Notes: a model not told the origin generated them from the letters alone. Positions 1 to 7,935 are shown, numbered from the stretch's first letter. The stretch is DNA of 13,830 nt from CAZTJA01 sp964613745 (GCA_964613745.1 CAZTJA010000086.1:1-13830), one strand, 5' to 3'. A program made the numbers and translations.

Positions 1-164
1 CTCTACAGATTCACGGTGGTTTGGGAATGACGGACGACACTATTCTTGCATGGTTTTATAGACATGAGAGGGCTGCAAGAATATATGACGGAGCGGACGA
101 GGTTCACAAAGTATCGGTTGCCAAGCGTATTCTCTCTGATTATCGAGGAAGGACGCCTCGCTAG
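1..164 (+). CDS. acyl-CoA dehydrogenase, C-terminal fragment
   Basis: Only the last 53 codons are inside the window, read from base 3 to the TAG at 162-164. The peptide starts LQIHGGLGMTDD and continues through FYRHERAARIYDGADEVH. This is the C-terminal signature of acyl-CoA dehydrogenases: the (Q)IHGGxG loop that contributes to FAD binding across the dimer, then the R-x-x-R-I-x-D-G-x-x-E-V-H segment near the C-terminus. The enzyme would be a cytosolic FAD-dependent dehydrogenase of acyl-CoA thioesters. The catalytic base and substrate pocket are outside the window, so the substrate cannot be read. The adjacent APH-fold kinase suggests an ACAD10/ACAD11/LvaC-like member acting on 4-phosphoacyl-CoA (inference). 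The TetR gene starts 12 nt downstream, so the two are probably co-transcribed. Confidence 0.9.
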   Translation, partial: LQIHGGLGMTDDTILAWFYRHERAARIYDGADEVHKVSVAKRILSDYRGRTPR

Positions 165-176
165 TGGATTCCCGTT

Positions 177-884
177 GTGAACTTCAACGAATTTAAACAG
201 AGCGTCGATACATCGTTTGAAAGCCTGTGCGTAGAACTCTTCAGAGAAAATCGTAGCGCGATAAAGATCGGCAAAGAAAGTTTAGCGGTTAAGAATTTAG
301 CAAAAATCTTGGAAGCCGCCCTGAAGCTATGCATTAAAAAAGGCTTCGCTGCTATGAGCATGCGAGATTTGAGCAGAGAAGCAGGCATGAGCATGGGGGG
401 GTTATACAGGTATTTTACAAACAAGGAAGAGCTTTTGCGGCTAATGCAGAGTCAAGGAAGGAAAACGGTCCTCAGAATACTTACTCAGGGAATGGAAGGT
501 TTAACCGACCCGCGGACAAAGCTCAGACGCTTCCTAAAAATCCATTTATTTTTAAGTGAACTGATGCGCCCTTGGTTTTATATTTCCTATATGGAAGCCA
601 GAAGCTTTCCGGGTGACGAATACAAGAAAGCCATAGACGCAGAGCTTTTTACTGAAAATATTGTGACTGAAACAATTACGGATGGATCGAAAAAGAAACT
701 TTTTCATACAGCCAATCCGGAACTTGTTGCTTCACTCGTAAAAGCGTTGCTACAGGACTGGTATTTAAAGCGGCGGAAATACTCGGACCGCAATATTTCC
801 GTTGATGAGTATGCAGACTTTCTTATCGATTTCATCGAGTCGAGCCTGCTGTGCGTGAAGGATGAAGGAGTCCATTCCAAATGA
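177..884 (+). CDS. TetR/AcrR family transcriptional regulator
   Basis: This is a 235-residue predicted DNA-binding repressor. Residues about 39-90 form the TetR N-terminal HTH: ILEAALKLCIKKGFAAMSM, then RDLSREAGMSMGGLYRYF and NKEELL, matching the family pattern A-x-x-L-F-x-x-x-G-F...T-x-x-D-I-A-x-x-A-G-V-S-x-G-x-x-Y-x-Y-F-x-x-K-E-x-L. The C-terminal two thirds are helical and divergent, as expected for the ligand-binding and dimer domain. The GTG start at 177 gives an extension of about 38 residues before the HTH, longer than usual; no ATG precedes the HTH in frame. The weak TGGA at 165-168 is the only visible ribosome site. The gene lies 12 nt after the acyl-CoA dehydrogenase and overlaps the next gene by ATGA at 881-884. 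It therefore probably regulates this acyl-CoA operon in response to an acyl-CoA or related ligand (inference). Confidence 0.9.
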   Translation: MNFNEFKQSVDTSFESLCVELFRENRSAIKIGKESLAVKNLAKILEAALKLCIKKGFAAMSMRDLSREAGMSMGGLYRYFTNKEELLRLMQSQGRKTVLRILTQGMEGLTDPRTKLRRFLKIHLFLSELMRPWFYISYMEARSFPGDEYKKAIDAELFTENIVTETITDGSKKKLFHTANPELVASLVKALLQDWYLKRRKYSDRNISVDEYADFLIDFIESSLLCVKDEGVHSK

Positions 885-1948
885 GTCAAAATGACGAATC
901 GGTCAAAGTTCGACCGGGAGAAGAATTCGACGTAAATAAAGTAGGTGAATTCATCAGATCGAAAATACCGGGCGTCACTGGTCCAATAAGCGTAGAGCAG
1001 TATCCTAGCGGTTATTCCAATCTGACTTACTTGATTAAACTAGGCGAGAAGGAACTTGTACTCAGGCGGCCTCCCCTTGGCAGAAAAGCGAAGACGGCTC
1101 ATGATATGAAACGTGAGTACACCATACTTAATGCGCTCCATCCAGTATTTCCGCTTTGCCCCAAACCGCTCTGTTATACTGACGATGAATCCATCATGGG
1201 AGATTCCTTTTACATAATGGATCGATTGGAAGGCATTATTCTTCGCAAAGAGATGCCATCAGGTATTGAACTTGAACCGGACGAGATGAGGACTCTATGC
1301 GAAAATCTTACCGATACTCAATTAATGCTACATTCCATCAATTATGAAAAAATTGGGTTGGCTGATTTCGGAAAACCCGAAGGCTATGTTAGGCGTCAGG
1401 TTGAAGGGTGGTCCGAAAGGTACAGAACTGCTCGAACTGACGATGCGCCCTCTTTTGATGAGGTTATGAAATGGCTTTCGGCAAATATCAGACCCGACCT
1501 CGACAGACCGGCCATTATCCATAACGACTATAAGTTCGATAATGTCGTCTTGAAGAGAGACTCTCCCCTACAAATTATCGGTATTTTGGATTGGGAAATG
1601 GCAACAATTGGTGATCCTCTAATGGATCTCGGGAGTTCTCTGGCCTATTGGGTGCAAAATGATGATCCTCCGGAAGCCCAGGCCATCAGATTACTTCCAA
1701 CAAATGTTCCGGGTGCTCTCACCAGAGCCCAAATTGTTGAACGCTACACGACTAAAGCGGGCATTAGAGTCGACAATTTTGATTTTTATTATTGCTTTGG
1801 GCTGTTTCGATTGGCAGTTATTGCTCAACAAATTTATTACCGGTATTTTCATGGACAAACCAAAGACACCAGGTTCAAAACATTGATTTTCGCAGTTCAC
1901 AGTCTGGAGAAATCCTGTTTGAGAACCATGCGGGGAAAAGGACTATAG
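881..1948 (+). CDS. APH-fold phosphotransferase (ACAD10/11- or LvaA-like, putative 4-hydroxyacyl-CoA kinase)
   Basis: This 355-residue protein has the aminoglycoside phosphotransferase/choline kinase fold. A nucleotide-binding N-lobe includes SGYSNLTYLI (about residues 43-52) and ELVLRRPP with the N-lobe basic residues. The catalytic loop is H214-N-D216-Y-K-F-D-N221 (Brenner HxDxxxxN), and the metal-binding motif is D237-W-E within ILDWEMATIGDPLMDLG. All catalytic residues are present and the length is typical. The HNDYKFDN plus DWEMATIGDPLxDLG combination is the form found in the APH domain of mammalian ACAD10/11 and bacterial relatives, rather than in antibiotic-resistance kinases. Those enzymes phosphorylate the 4-hydroxyl of 4-hydroxyacyl-CoA so that a partner dehydrogenase can eliminate phosphate. 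The gene overlaps the TetR stop by 4 nt and sits in an operon with a dehydrogenase and a hydroxyacyl-CoA dehydrogenase. The fold is certain; the substrate is inferred. Confidence 0.88.
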   Translation: MSQNDESVKVRPGEEFDVNKVGEFIRSKIPGVTGPISVEQYPSGYSNLTYLIKLGEKELVLRRPPLGRKAKTAHDMKREYTILNALHPVFPLCPKPLCYTDDESIMGDSFYIMDRLEGIILRKEMPSGIELEPDEMRTLCENLTDTQLMLHSINYEKIGLADFGKPEGYVRRQVEGWSERYRTARTDDAPSFDEVMKWLSANIRPDLDRPAIIHNDYKFDNVVLKRDSPLQIIGILDWEMATIGDPLMDLGSSLAYWVQNDDPPEAQAIRLLPTNVPGALTRAQIVERYTTKAGIRVDNFDFYYCFGLFRLAVIAQQIYYRYFHGQTKDTRFKTLIFAVHSLEKSCLRTMRGKGL

Positions 1949-1981
1949 AAGACTTAGATCCACTAGAACCGGAGATCAAGC

Positions 1982-2905
1982 ATGAATGCCTCGGATATAC
2001 GAAATGTTCTTATCGTGGGAGCAGGAACTATGGGCAGGCAAATCGCTTGCCTATGTGCGGTACACGGATATACCGTAACACTGTTCGATACCGAGCAAAA
2101 CATCATCGATGACGCATTTTCTGAAATCGAAAAGATTGCCTCGATATTTTTCCTGAGAAATAATCCCGACGGAGTTCCTGCAGTTATGAATCGGATTTCA
2201 GGAACGACTGAAATTGGTGTTGCCGCAGCTGATGCCGATATAATCAGCGAATCTATACCTGAAAATCCGAAATTGAAGGGGCGAGTATTCTCTCATTTCA
2301 ATAAAGTTTGCCCTCCGAAAACCATTTTTACCAGTAACACATCTACCCTCCTCCCTTCGATGTTTGCAAAAGAGACCGGTAGACCGGAAAGATTTGCAGC
2401 TTTACATTTTCATGATGTGAGAACGTCCAATCTCGTCGACATCATGCCGCATCCTGGTACAGACCCGGAAATTGTTCGAGTTCTGGAAGAATTTGCAAGC
2501 AGCTTAGGTCAGATATCAATCACATTGCTCAAAGAAAATAGCGGTTACGTTTTCAACGCAATGCTTTCAAGTCTCTTCACTTCAGCGCTTTCACTTGCTT
2601 CAAAGGGTGTAACTTCAATTTACGATATAGATCGGTCCTGGATGGCTGTCATGAACACTCAGATCGGACCTTTCGGCATAATGGATCAGGTTGGGATCTC
2701 AACAGTATTTACCATAGTGGAATACTGGGCCAAGAAGACCGGGGATCCTCAAGCCACCAATAATGCCGATTTTCTGAGGAAATACGTTGATGCCGGTCAT
2801 TTGGGAATTAAAACAAAGAAAGGTTTTTACGATTACCCTAATCCAGCGTATGCGTCTCCTGATTTTTTGAGCGGGCAAGGTGCTGAAGATCAGACAAAAT
2901 CCTGA
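1982..2905 (+). CDS. 3-hydroxyacyl-CoA dehydrogenase family protein, variant active site
   Basis: This 307-residue enzyme has an N-terminal Rossmann domain with G13-A-G-T-M-G18 and the acidic beta-2 end LFDTE. SNTSTLLPS follows, then the active-site strand with H142 in ALHFHDVRTSNLVDIM, then the C-terminal helical dimer domain (NSGYVFNAML through IGPFGIMDQVG and KTKKGFYDYP). The reaction is NAD-dependent oxidation of a 3-hydroxyacyl-CoA to the 3-ketoacyl-CoA in beta-oxidation. Usual members have H-x11-E (HFFNP...LVE). Here the acid is D153, one residue closer, so this is a distinct subfamily that could prefer a different acyl chain. GGAG at 1971-1974 lies 7 nt before the ATG and supports the start. 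The gene is 33 nt after the kinase in the same operon. It converges on the next gene with only 5 nt between the stop codons, and no terminator is visible. Confidence 0.88.
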   Translation: MNASDIRNVLIVGAGTMGRQIACLCAVHGYTVTLFDTEQNIIDDAFSEIEKIASIFFLRNNPDGVPAVMNRISGTTEIGVAAADADIISESIPENPKLKGRVFSHFNKVCPPKTIFTSNTSTLLPSMFAKETGRPERFAALHFHDVRTSNLVDIMPHPGTDPEIVRVLEEFASSLGQISITLLKENSGYVFNAMLSSLFTSALSLASKGVTSIYDIDRSWMAVMNTQIGPFGIMDQVGISTVFTIVEYWAKKTGDPQATNNADFLRKYVDAGHLGIKTKKGFYDYPNPAYASPDFLSGQGAEDQTKS

Positions 2906-2910
2906 TTCCG

Positions 2911-3798
2911 CTACTTTGTATCAATAGATTCCGTGCTCTTGACGGAAACAGGATCGGATTCCGGGCTTCCAAGGAACGACACAGTTGCAGCTTCTATGAA
3001 ATACCGTAAGTGCTCCAGACTGTAGTCGCCGATATCCGTAATCATGAATCCGGATGTGATGTTTGACTTGAGACGAGCCAAGTTGCTCCATTTACAAACG
3101 GCCTCCACCAAGAAAGGTTTGAAATCGAGGCAAGTATCGGAACAAAATAGGATTTTTAGCTTGCTGCCGGGCTCTGGACCAATTCCTCTGATGCCCACCC
3201 CAGATTCCGTTATATCACGAACTACGCCGTCGAAATTCGGGTCATCGATCACGGAAGCACTCAACGTGATTAAAGGATAATATCTGACCGGATTTCTACA
3301 ACGTATTTCCGATAAACATCCACCTAAACGTGCCGAGTATAACAAGTATTCAGATCGGTTAATTTTTCCTGATTCGAACAACTTTTGAAACAACCGTAAA
3401 CAATTTTTCTTAGATAATGCATAGCGTGCCATGAGATCAGGTCCGCTCAAACCGGATCTCAAATCAGCAACAACCCTTTCGACACAAATCTTAATTGATG
3501 ATTTGATTCTCGTGCGAAAAATTTTGTCCTGCAGAGCACATACATCTCGAATTTGCTCGGATAATCGGCGAACACATCCGCTGGAGATTTGGAATTTCTG
3601 CATTAATTGACGGGTGTTGAACCCGTGCGCGAGATCATCAGCGAATTCTTGGGCTTTGATTTCCTGTATTAAACCAAGCGCAACAAGCCTATCAACCAAT
3701 TTGCGAAAAGTTTCGGGGGTCAATTCATATTTCCGGATTAAGTCGAAATCATTGACTCCGGACAGGATGTCGCTCAGTATTTGCTTAATTTGCGTCAT
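2911..3798 (-). CDS. Triple HTH-like repeat protein with C-terminal PilZ domain
   Basis: This is a 295-residue cytosolic protein with no signal peptide or TM segment. Residues 4-44, 51-84 and 106-146 are three copies of a roughly 40-residue repeat of the form (D/h)-(I/L)-x-x-G-x-x-x-x-(D/Q)-L-(I/M)-x-(K/R)-(Y/F)-x-(L/I)-(T/S)..., with cores LIRKYELT, LMQKFQIS and LMARYALS. The second copy is shorter. Similar repeats are, as I recall, common in Desulfobacterota proteins. Residues about 168-275 look like a PilZ domain: R168-N-P-V-R172 matches RxxxR, and D195-I-T-E-S-G200 matches (D/N)x(S/T)xxG. These are the two c-di-GMP contact motifs. The protein is probably a c-di-GMP receiver whose repeats bind DNA or protein (inference). 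The ATG overlaps the stop of a tiny upstream ORF, and the ribosome site is weak. Confidence 0.75.
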   Translation of the reverse strand: MTQIKQILSDILSGVNDFDLIRKYELTPETFRKLVDRLVALGLIQEIKAQEFADDLAHGFNTRQLMQKFQISSGCVRRLSEQIRDVCALQDKIFRTRIKSSIKICVERVVADLRSGLSGPDLMARYALSKKNCLRLFQKLFESGKINRSEYLLYSARLGGCLSEIRCRNPVRYYPLITLSASVIDDPNFDGVVRDITESGVGIRGIGPEPGSKLKILFCSDTCLDFKPFLVEAVCKWSNLARLKSNITSGFMITDIGDYSLEHLRYFIEAATVSFLGSPESDPVSVKSTESIDTK

Positions 3799-3820
3799 TT
3801 CAGTGGTCCAGCAGTCATGT

Positions 3821-3889
3821 TTATCTGCAAAGATCAGAAATCGTGGTCAACTGAAATGAACGCCAGGTGAACACATCTACAACTTTCAC
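3821..3889 (-). other. Possible leader ORF (22 aa) upstream of the PilZ gene
   Basis: A GTG at 3889 (minus strand) opens a 22-codon frame ending in TAA at 3821-3823, preceded by the very strong Shine-Dalgarno AAGGGGGGAG at 3893-3902. A second mini-ORF, MTAGPLK, runs from 3818 to 3795 and its TGA overlaps the ATG of the PilZ gene. A ribosome site this strong is not explained by any annotated start. Either a leader peptide is translated and coupled to the downstream gene, or the site belonged to an older longer gene. The peptide has no recognisable motif. Confidence 0.3.
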
Positions 3890-3954
3890 GCTACTCCCCC
3901 CTTAGAATTTTTTTGGTGTAAATGCCGCGGAATAGCTTATAGGAAGCAAAACAG

Positions 3955-4054
3955 NNNNNNNNNNNNNNNNNNNNNNNNNNNNNNNNNNNNNNNNNNNNNN
4001 NNNNNNNNNNNNNNNNNNNNNNNNNNNNNNNNNNNNNNNNNNNNNNNNNNNNNN
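3955..4054. other. Assembly gap of exactly 100 N
   Basis: One hundred consecutive N bases, the usual placeholder for a scaffold gap of unknown size. Reading frames, distances and adjacency across it cannot be trusted. It removes the C-terminus of the minus-strand secreted protein and possibly other genes or the promoter of the PilZ gene. Confidence 0.97.
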
Positions 4055-4653
4055 CCCGAAGTCTGAACATTAAACCGGTAATTGGCGGTTGCGGACTGCC
4101 CTTTTATCCGGTCATTCAGAACCGTTCTTATAATGAAGCCGCCCGCGAGATTTTTTCCCACATTGATTTCAACTTTGTAGAAAAGATCAAACAAAGGCGA
4201 ACGTGAGAGCCTATGGAGCTTGTACATTCCCTCTTTACCCGACACGATCTTTCCGGAAAGATCATGGATGAAAAAATCAATTGAGCAATCAATCACAAAG
4301 CGGTCATTCGATACGAGAGTGCTCACATTATCCGGTTCGAAGTACAGCACTAGTTTTTGAACCGGTTTGCCGGGTTCTATAGGTTGGTATACGCCGAAAC
4401 CTTCTACAGACGAACAAGCTACAACTTTTCTGAAGCCCAGCTTGGAATTGTTTTGAAGATGGATTATTTGCAACTTGAGATCTTCCATTTTTTTTCGGTC
4501 TTCCCCAATTTGGGGTGCTTGGTCGGTTGCGTGGTCTTGATTAGGAGAGTTCTTCGCATTTTCGGCATGTGCCTTAATCACAGCTGTGGAAGTGAATACG
4601 ATCGTAGTAAATAATATGAACATCAAGAAATAGGTTCTATTCGGTAAATGCAT
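4055..4653 (-). CDS. Secreted protein of unknown function, C-terminus lost in the gap
   Basis: 199 residues are readable from the ATG at 4653, with CAGGAG at 4659-4664 and a 5-nt spacer. Residues 1-30 form a signal peptide: basic start, hydrophobic FLMFILFTTIVF core and AHA cleavage site before E31. A polar linker follows, with a short helical or coiled segment (RKKMEDLKLQIIHLQNN). The globular domain from about residue 70 contains ACSSVEGFGVYQPI, LVLYFEPDNVS and FFIHDLSGKIV. That layout resembles hypothetical exported proteins of Desulfobacterota and Planctomycetes carrying a 'vxLYxExxNf...' beta-sandwich, but I cannot name the family. An in-frame stop at 3937 lies beyond the gap and is not evidence of the true end. 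The gene is divergent from the kinase operon, so both could share the 4654-4884 control region. Confidence 0.7.
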
Positions 4654-4743
4654 AGCTACTCCTGAATAATGCAGCCGGGATCTTCGTAAACCTGCAGTTC
4701 AGGCATACGTTCGACTGATCAATCCAGCATCTCGTCGGGGGAT

Positions 4744-4772
4744 TTGACCTGATCTTCTTTCTGTTTTATCAT
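4744..4772 (+). promoter_or_regulatory. Sigma-70-type promoter of the kinase operon
   Basis: TTGACC at 4744-4749 and TATCAT at 4767-4772 are separated by exactly 17 bp, each matching the consensus at five of six positions. Transcription would begin near 4779, leaving an untranslated leader of about 105 nt before the kinase start. The site lies in the 231-bp divergent intergenic region shared with the secreted-protein gene. Confidence 0.6.
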
Positions 4773-4884
4773 ACGTCTCAATTAAATTTCAGTCCAAATA
4801 AATGCTGCCTTTAGATTCGGATTTCAAAATTACTTCAAGCTTTACTGTTAGCGTGGAAAATAGTTTTAGAAGGCGGCTTTCGAT

Positions 4885-7800
4885 TTGTCGCAATTTATAC
4901 AGTCATTACGGAACAAGAACTTACCATTAATCGTATGCATTATTCTGATAATGGTGCTTCAAATATTCTCCTGGGTGGAAGCCTCCGTCACGCATCCGGT
5001 AAAAGTCGCAGTCATAAATTCTTATCATCAGGGCTATGACTGGTCAGACAAGGTAATCCAAGGGGTTCTGGAAAGACTCCATGCATCAAATTATCCGATC
5101 GACATTCACGTAGAACATCTTGATCTCAAACGATTACCCATCGACAATCACGAAGAATTGGTCACATCATTCCTGAAGCGCAAGTACAAGGGAAGCAATT
5201 TCGATCTAATCATTTTGGTCGACAATCCTGCATTTGATTTGGTGCTACGTCATCGAAACGATCTGTTTCCAAACGTTCCCATCGTATTTGCAGGAATAAA
5301 TAATTTCACCTCGGCAATGATCCAGGGGCAAGAAAAGATCACGGGTGTTGCAGAAATTCAAGATAATGCGGGGACCATATCGCTGGCTCTGATGCTGCAT
5401 CCTGATACTAAGCGCATTTTGGCCGTTCACGATTACACTTCTTCCGGATTGGCTCTTCGAAAAGAGCTGGAAACAGCTTTCATACCATTTCGTGACAGAG
5501 TTCAGTTGGATTTCAATGAACAAGGGAGCTTCTCGGAAGTAGCTGCTCAAATTGCATCTTTAGAAACTAATGAAATAGCTTTGATACTTAGCTTTGCAAC
5601 GGATCTGGATGGAAAGTCGCTACGGCCGTCTCAAAGCACACAAGTGCTTACATCGGGGTCGCGAGTTCCTGTTTATGCAACTCATGAAACGCGGCTTGGT
5701 TTCGGAATAGTCGGGGGACTTCTGATATCAGGTGTTTACCATGGAGCTCAAGCCGGCGAGATCGCTCTTCGAGTATTAACCGGCGAAAATCCGGACGATA
5801 TTCCCGTAAAAATAGAACGCAATTCTATCCCCATGTTCGATTACCAATTGCTCACGAAATTTGGAATTGATCCAGCAGTTCTGCCGTCTGAGAGCATCTT
5901 AGTCGGTCGTCCCCATTCATTTTACGAAGAAAATAAAACAATTGTCTGGATGGTTTCTCTCATATTCATGCTATTAACTTCACTGATAATAGCACTCGTA
6001 ATTCTTCTTGCCGGACAAAGAAAAGCAAAATCGGAAATTCGTGAATCAGAGGAGCGTTTTAGGCGTTTAGCCGAAGACATGCCGGCCCTCATTTGCACAT
6101 TTCACCAAGACAGCACTCTGACATATGTCAATAATGCAATCTGTCGTTTCTCAGGACGGTCGGCAAATGAGCTGGTAGGTATGAAATTTTACGATCTTAT
6201 CTCGGAAAAAGAAAAAAACGTCATACGTGAAAATCTTAATCTGCTAAACCGTGAAAATCCGATTATCAGACGGGAGCACGACGTTTCCGATCCGCAAGGT
6301 AAAAATACGAAACAGTTGTGGATCACACGGGCTTTTTTTGATGATTTGAACAGAGTTACTTTCTATCAGGCTATAGGCCTGGATATTACGGATCTCAAGC
6401 GAACCGAAGAAGCCTTGCGAGAGAATGAAGAAAAATACAGGGCTGTTTTTAATAGTGCCACAATCGGAATTGGAATCTTGGATCTCTCAGGAACAATTAC
6501 TCAGACGAATAACGCCGCAGCCAAGATGTTGGAATATTCACAGGAAGAATTGGCCGGTCTTTCCATTTATGACCTCACTGCAGCGCATGATGCAGATCGA
6601 ACTGCAACCAATTTCGGATCTCTTATTCGGGGCGAGATTGATTCCTATCGTCTTGAAAAGCAGTATGTGAAAAAAAGTGGAGACTCAATGTGGGCCGATG
6701 TAAGTGTTTCGGCAATTAGAAATAACCAAGGAGAATGTGTCTCGGTATTGGGAGTAATATTAGATATCTCAGAGCGAAAAAAAGCTCACGAAGTACTAGT
6801 ACATTCCGAAAGGATTAAAGCCGTAGCTGAATTGTCCTCTGGTGTTTCACACAATTTTAACAATGCCCTACAAATCATCATTGGTGGAACGTCTTTAGCC
6901 AAAATGTCTCTGGAATCCGGCGATATTAGCGAAATAGGACTCTATTTGGATCAGGTAATGGAAAGTGCACGTTTTGGCTCTGAAACCATTAAGCGCCTCA
7001 ACGAATTCGCCCGTAGCCATCGAGAAAGCGATTCCCTGGAGACGAAGACGTTTGATCTGTCGATTACCGCTCAGCAGGCCATCAGTATGTCAAAGCATTG
7101 GTGGAAAACGCAGGCTGAACGAAAGGGAATTAAAATTAAACTTACTTTCGAACCAGCTAACGATTTGCTGATCAAAGGTATGGAGAATGAAATTTTTGAA
7201 GTAATAGTCAATTTGGTAAAGAATTCCGTAGAGGCACTACCTCAAGGCGGAAATATTCATATTGCCGTGTCAAAAGAAAATGATTTTGCAGTGTTGTGTG
7301 TTCAGGATGACGGAATTGGAATCCCCCAGGAACATCTTGGACATGTCTTTGAACCGTTTTGGACTACAAAAGGCTATGAGGGCACCGGCATGGGGCTTGC
7401 CGGTAGTTACGGGATTGTGCAGGCTCATAAAGGCGAGATTTTCGTAGAAAGTCGAATTGGTCAAGGGACCAAATTTACCATCAAACTCCCATTATCCAAC
7501 GAATCCTTTGATCAGGACGAACCCACGCAATTGGAGTTCCCCTGGCAACTATCCTTTCTTTTGGTTGATGATCAAAAACAGATTTTAGATGTATTCACAG
7601 ACACTCTCAGGAGGTTGGACCAACAAGTTTTTGCAGCTTCTTCCGGAGCCGAGGCGATTCGTCTTTTTTCAGAAAATGCGATTGATGTTGTAGTATGCGA
7701 CCTGGGCATGCCGGAAATGAACGGAAGACAGACGGTCAAGGCAATAAGACGCAAATCGGAAGAGTTGTCTCGGAAAAAACCGATTTGCATCCTAATTACA

Positions 7801-7917
7801 GGTTGGGGAGATCATCAGTCGGACGATGAGGAGTTATTCGATTCAGCAATCGACATGGTTGTAGAAAAACCGATCACGATTCATAAACTGCTGCATCTCG
7901 TTAAGACCTTGTTATAA
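4885..7917 (+). CDS. Hybrid histidine kinase with periplasmic ABC substrate-binding-type sensor
   Basis: This 1010-residue membrane sensor kinase begins with an N-terminal signal or anchor (about residues 13-33). A periplasmic region of about 300 residues resembles PF04392-type ABC substrate-binding proteins (VKVAVINSYHQGYDWSDKV, IFAGINN-like and GGLLISGVYHGAQAGEIAL segments). A TM helix spans about 353-377. PAS domains lie at about 389-510 and 516-635 (second ending DISERKKA). The HisKA phospho-acceptor is H656 in SHNFNNAL. The HATPase has N780 (N box), D808-D-G-I-G (G1) and GTGMGLAGSYGIV (G2). The C-terminal receiver (about 890-1010) has D895/D896, phospho-acceptor D939 and K995. All catalytic residues are intact. 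The TTG start at 4885 is the only one that preserves the N-terminal hydrophobic segment; the AAGG at 4869-4872 is a modest ribosome site. No output domain is fused, so signal relay needs another partner. The ligand is unknown. Confidence 0.9.
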   Translation: MSQFIQSLRNKNLPLIVCIILIMVLQIFSWVEASVTHPVKVAVINSYHQGYDWSDKVIQGVLERLHASNYPIDIHVEHLDLKRLPIDNHEELVTSFLKRKYKGSNFDLIILVDNPAFDLVLRHRNDLFPNVPIVFAGINNFTSAMIQGQEKITGVAEIQDNAGTISLALMLHPDTKRILAVHDYTSSGLALRKELETAFIPFRDRVQLDFNEQGSFSEVAAQIASLETNEIALILSFATDLDGKSLRPSQSTQVLTSGSRVPVYATHETRLGFGIVGGLLISGVYHGAQAGEIALRVLTGENPDDIPVKIERNSIPMFDYQLLTKFGIDPAVLPSESILVGRPHSFYEENKTIVWMVSLIFMLLTSLIIALVILLAGQRKAKSEIRESEERFRRLAEDMPALICTFHQDSTLTYVNNAICRFSGRSANELVGMKFYDLISEKEKNVIRENLNLLNRENPIIRREHDVSDPQGKNTKQLWITRAFFDDLNRVTFYQAIGLDITDLKRTEEALRENEEKYRAVFNSATIGIGILDLSGTITQTNNAAAKMLEYSQEELAGLSIYDLTAAHDADRTATNFGSLIRGEIDSYRLEKQYVKKSGDSMWADVSVSAIRNNQGECVSVLGVILDISERKKAHEVLVHSERIKAVAELSSGVSHNFNNALQIIIGGTSLAKMSLESGDISEIGLYLDQVMESARFGSETIKRLNEFARSHRESDSLETKTFDLSITAQQAISMSKHWWKTQAERKGIKIKLTFEPANDLLIKGMENEIFEVIVNLVKNSVEALPQGGNIHIAVSKENDFAVLCVQDDGIGIPQEHLGHVFEPFWTTKGYEGTGMGLAGSYGIVQAHKGEIFVESRIGQGTKFTIKLPLSNESFDQDEPTQLEFPWQLSFLLVDDQKQILDVFTDTLRRLDQQVFAASSGAEAIRLFSENAIDVVVCDLGMPEMNGRQTVKAIRRKSEELSRKKPICILITGWGDHQSDDEELFDSAIDMVVEKPITIHKLLHLVKTLL

Positions 7918-7935
7918 GAACACGTCGGAGAAGTC

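Noticed and set aside
881..1948. Antibiotic-resistance (aminoglycoside or macrolide) kinase
   Set aside because: The fold is shared, but the motifs and the acyl-CoA operon context match ACAD10/11-type kinases rather than drug kinases.
4357..4614. 85-residue plus-strand ORF
   Set aside because: It is antisense to the signal-peptide protein, which has a good ribosome site and cleavage site; the plus frame has no domain or ribosome site.
5245..5550. 101-residue minus-strand ORF
   Set aside because: It lies opposite the periplasmic sensor region of the kinase and shows no domain.
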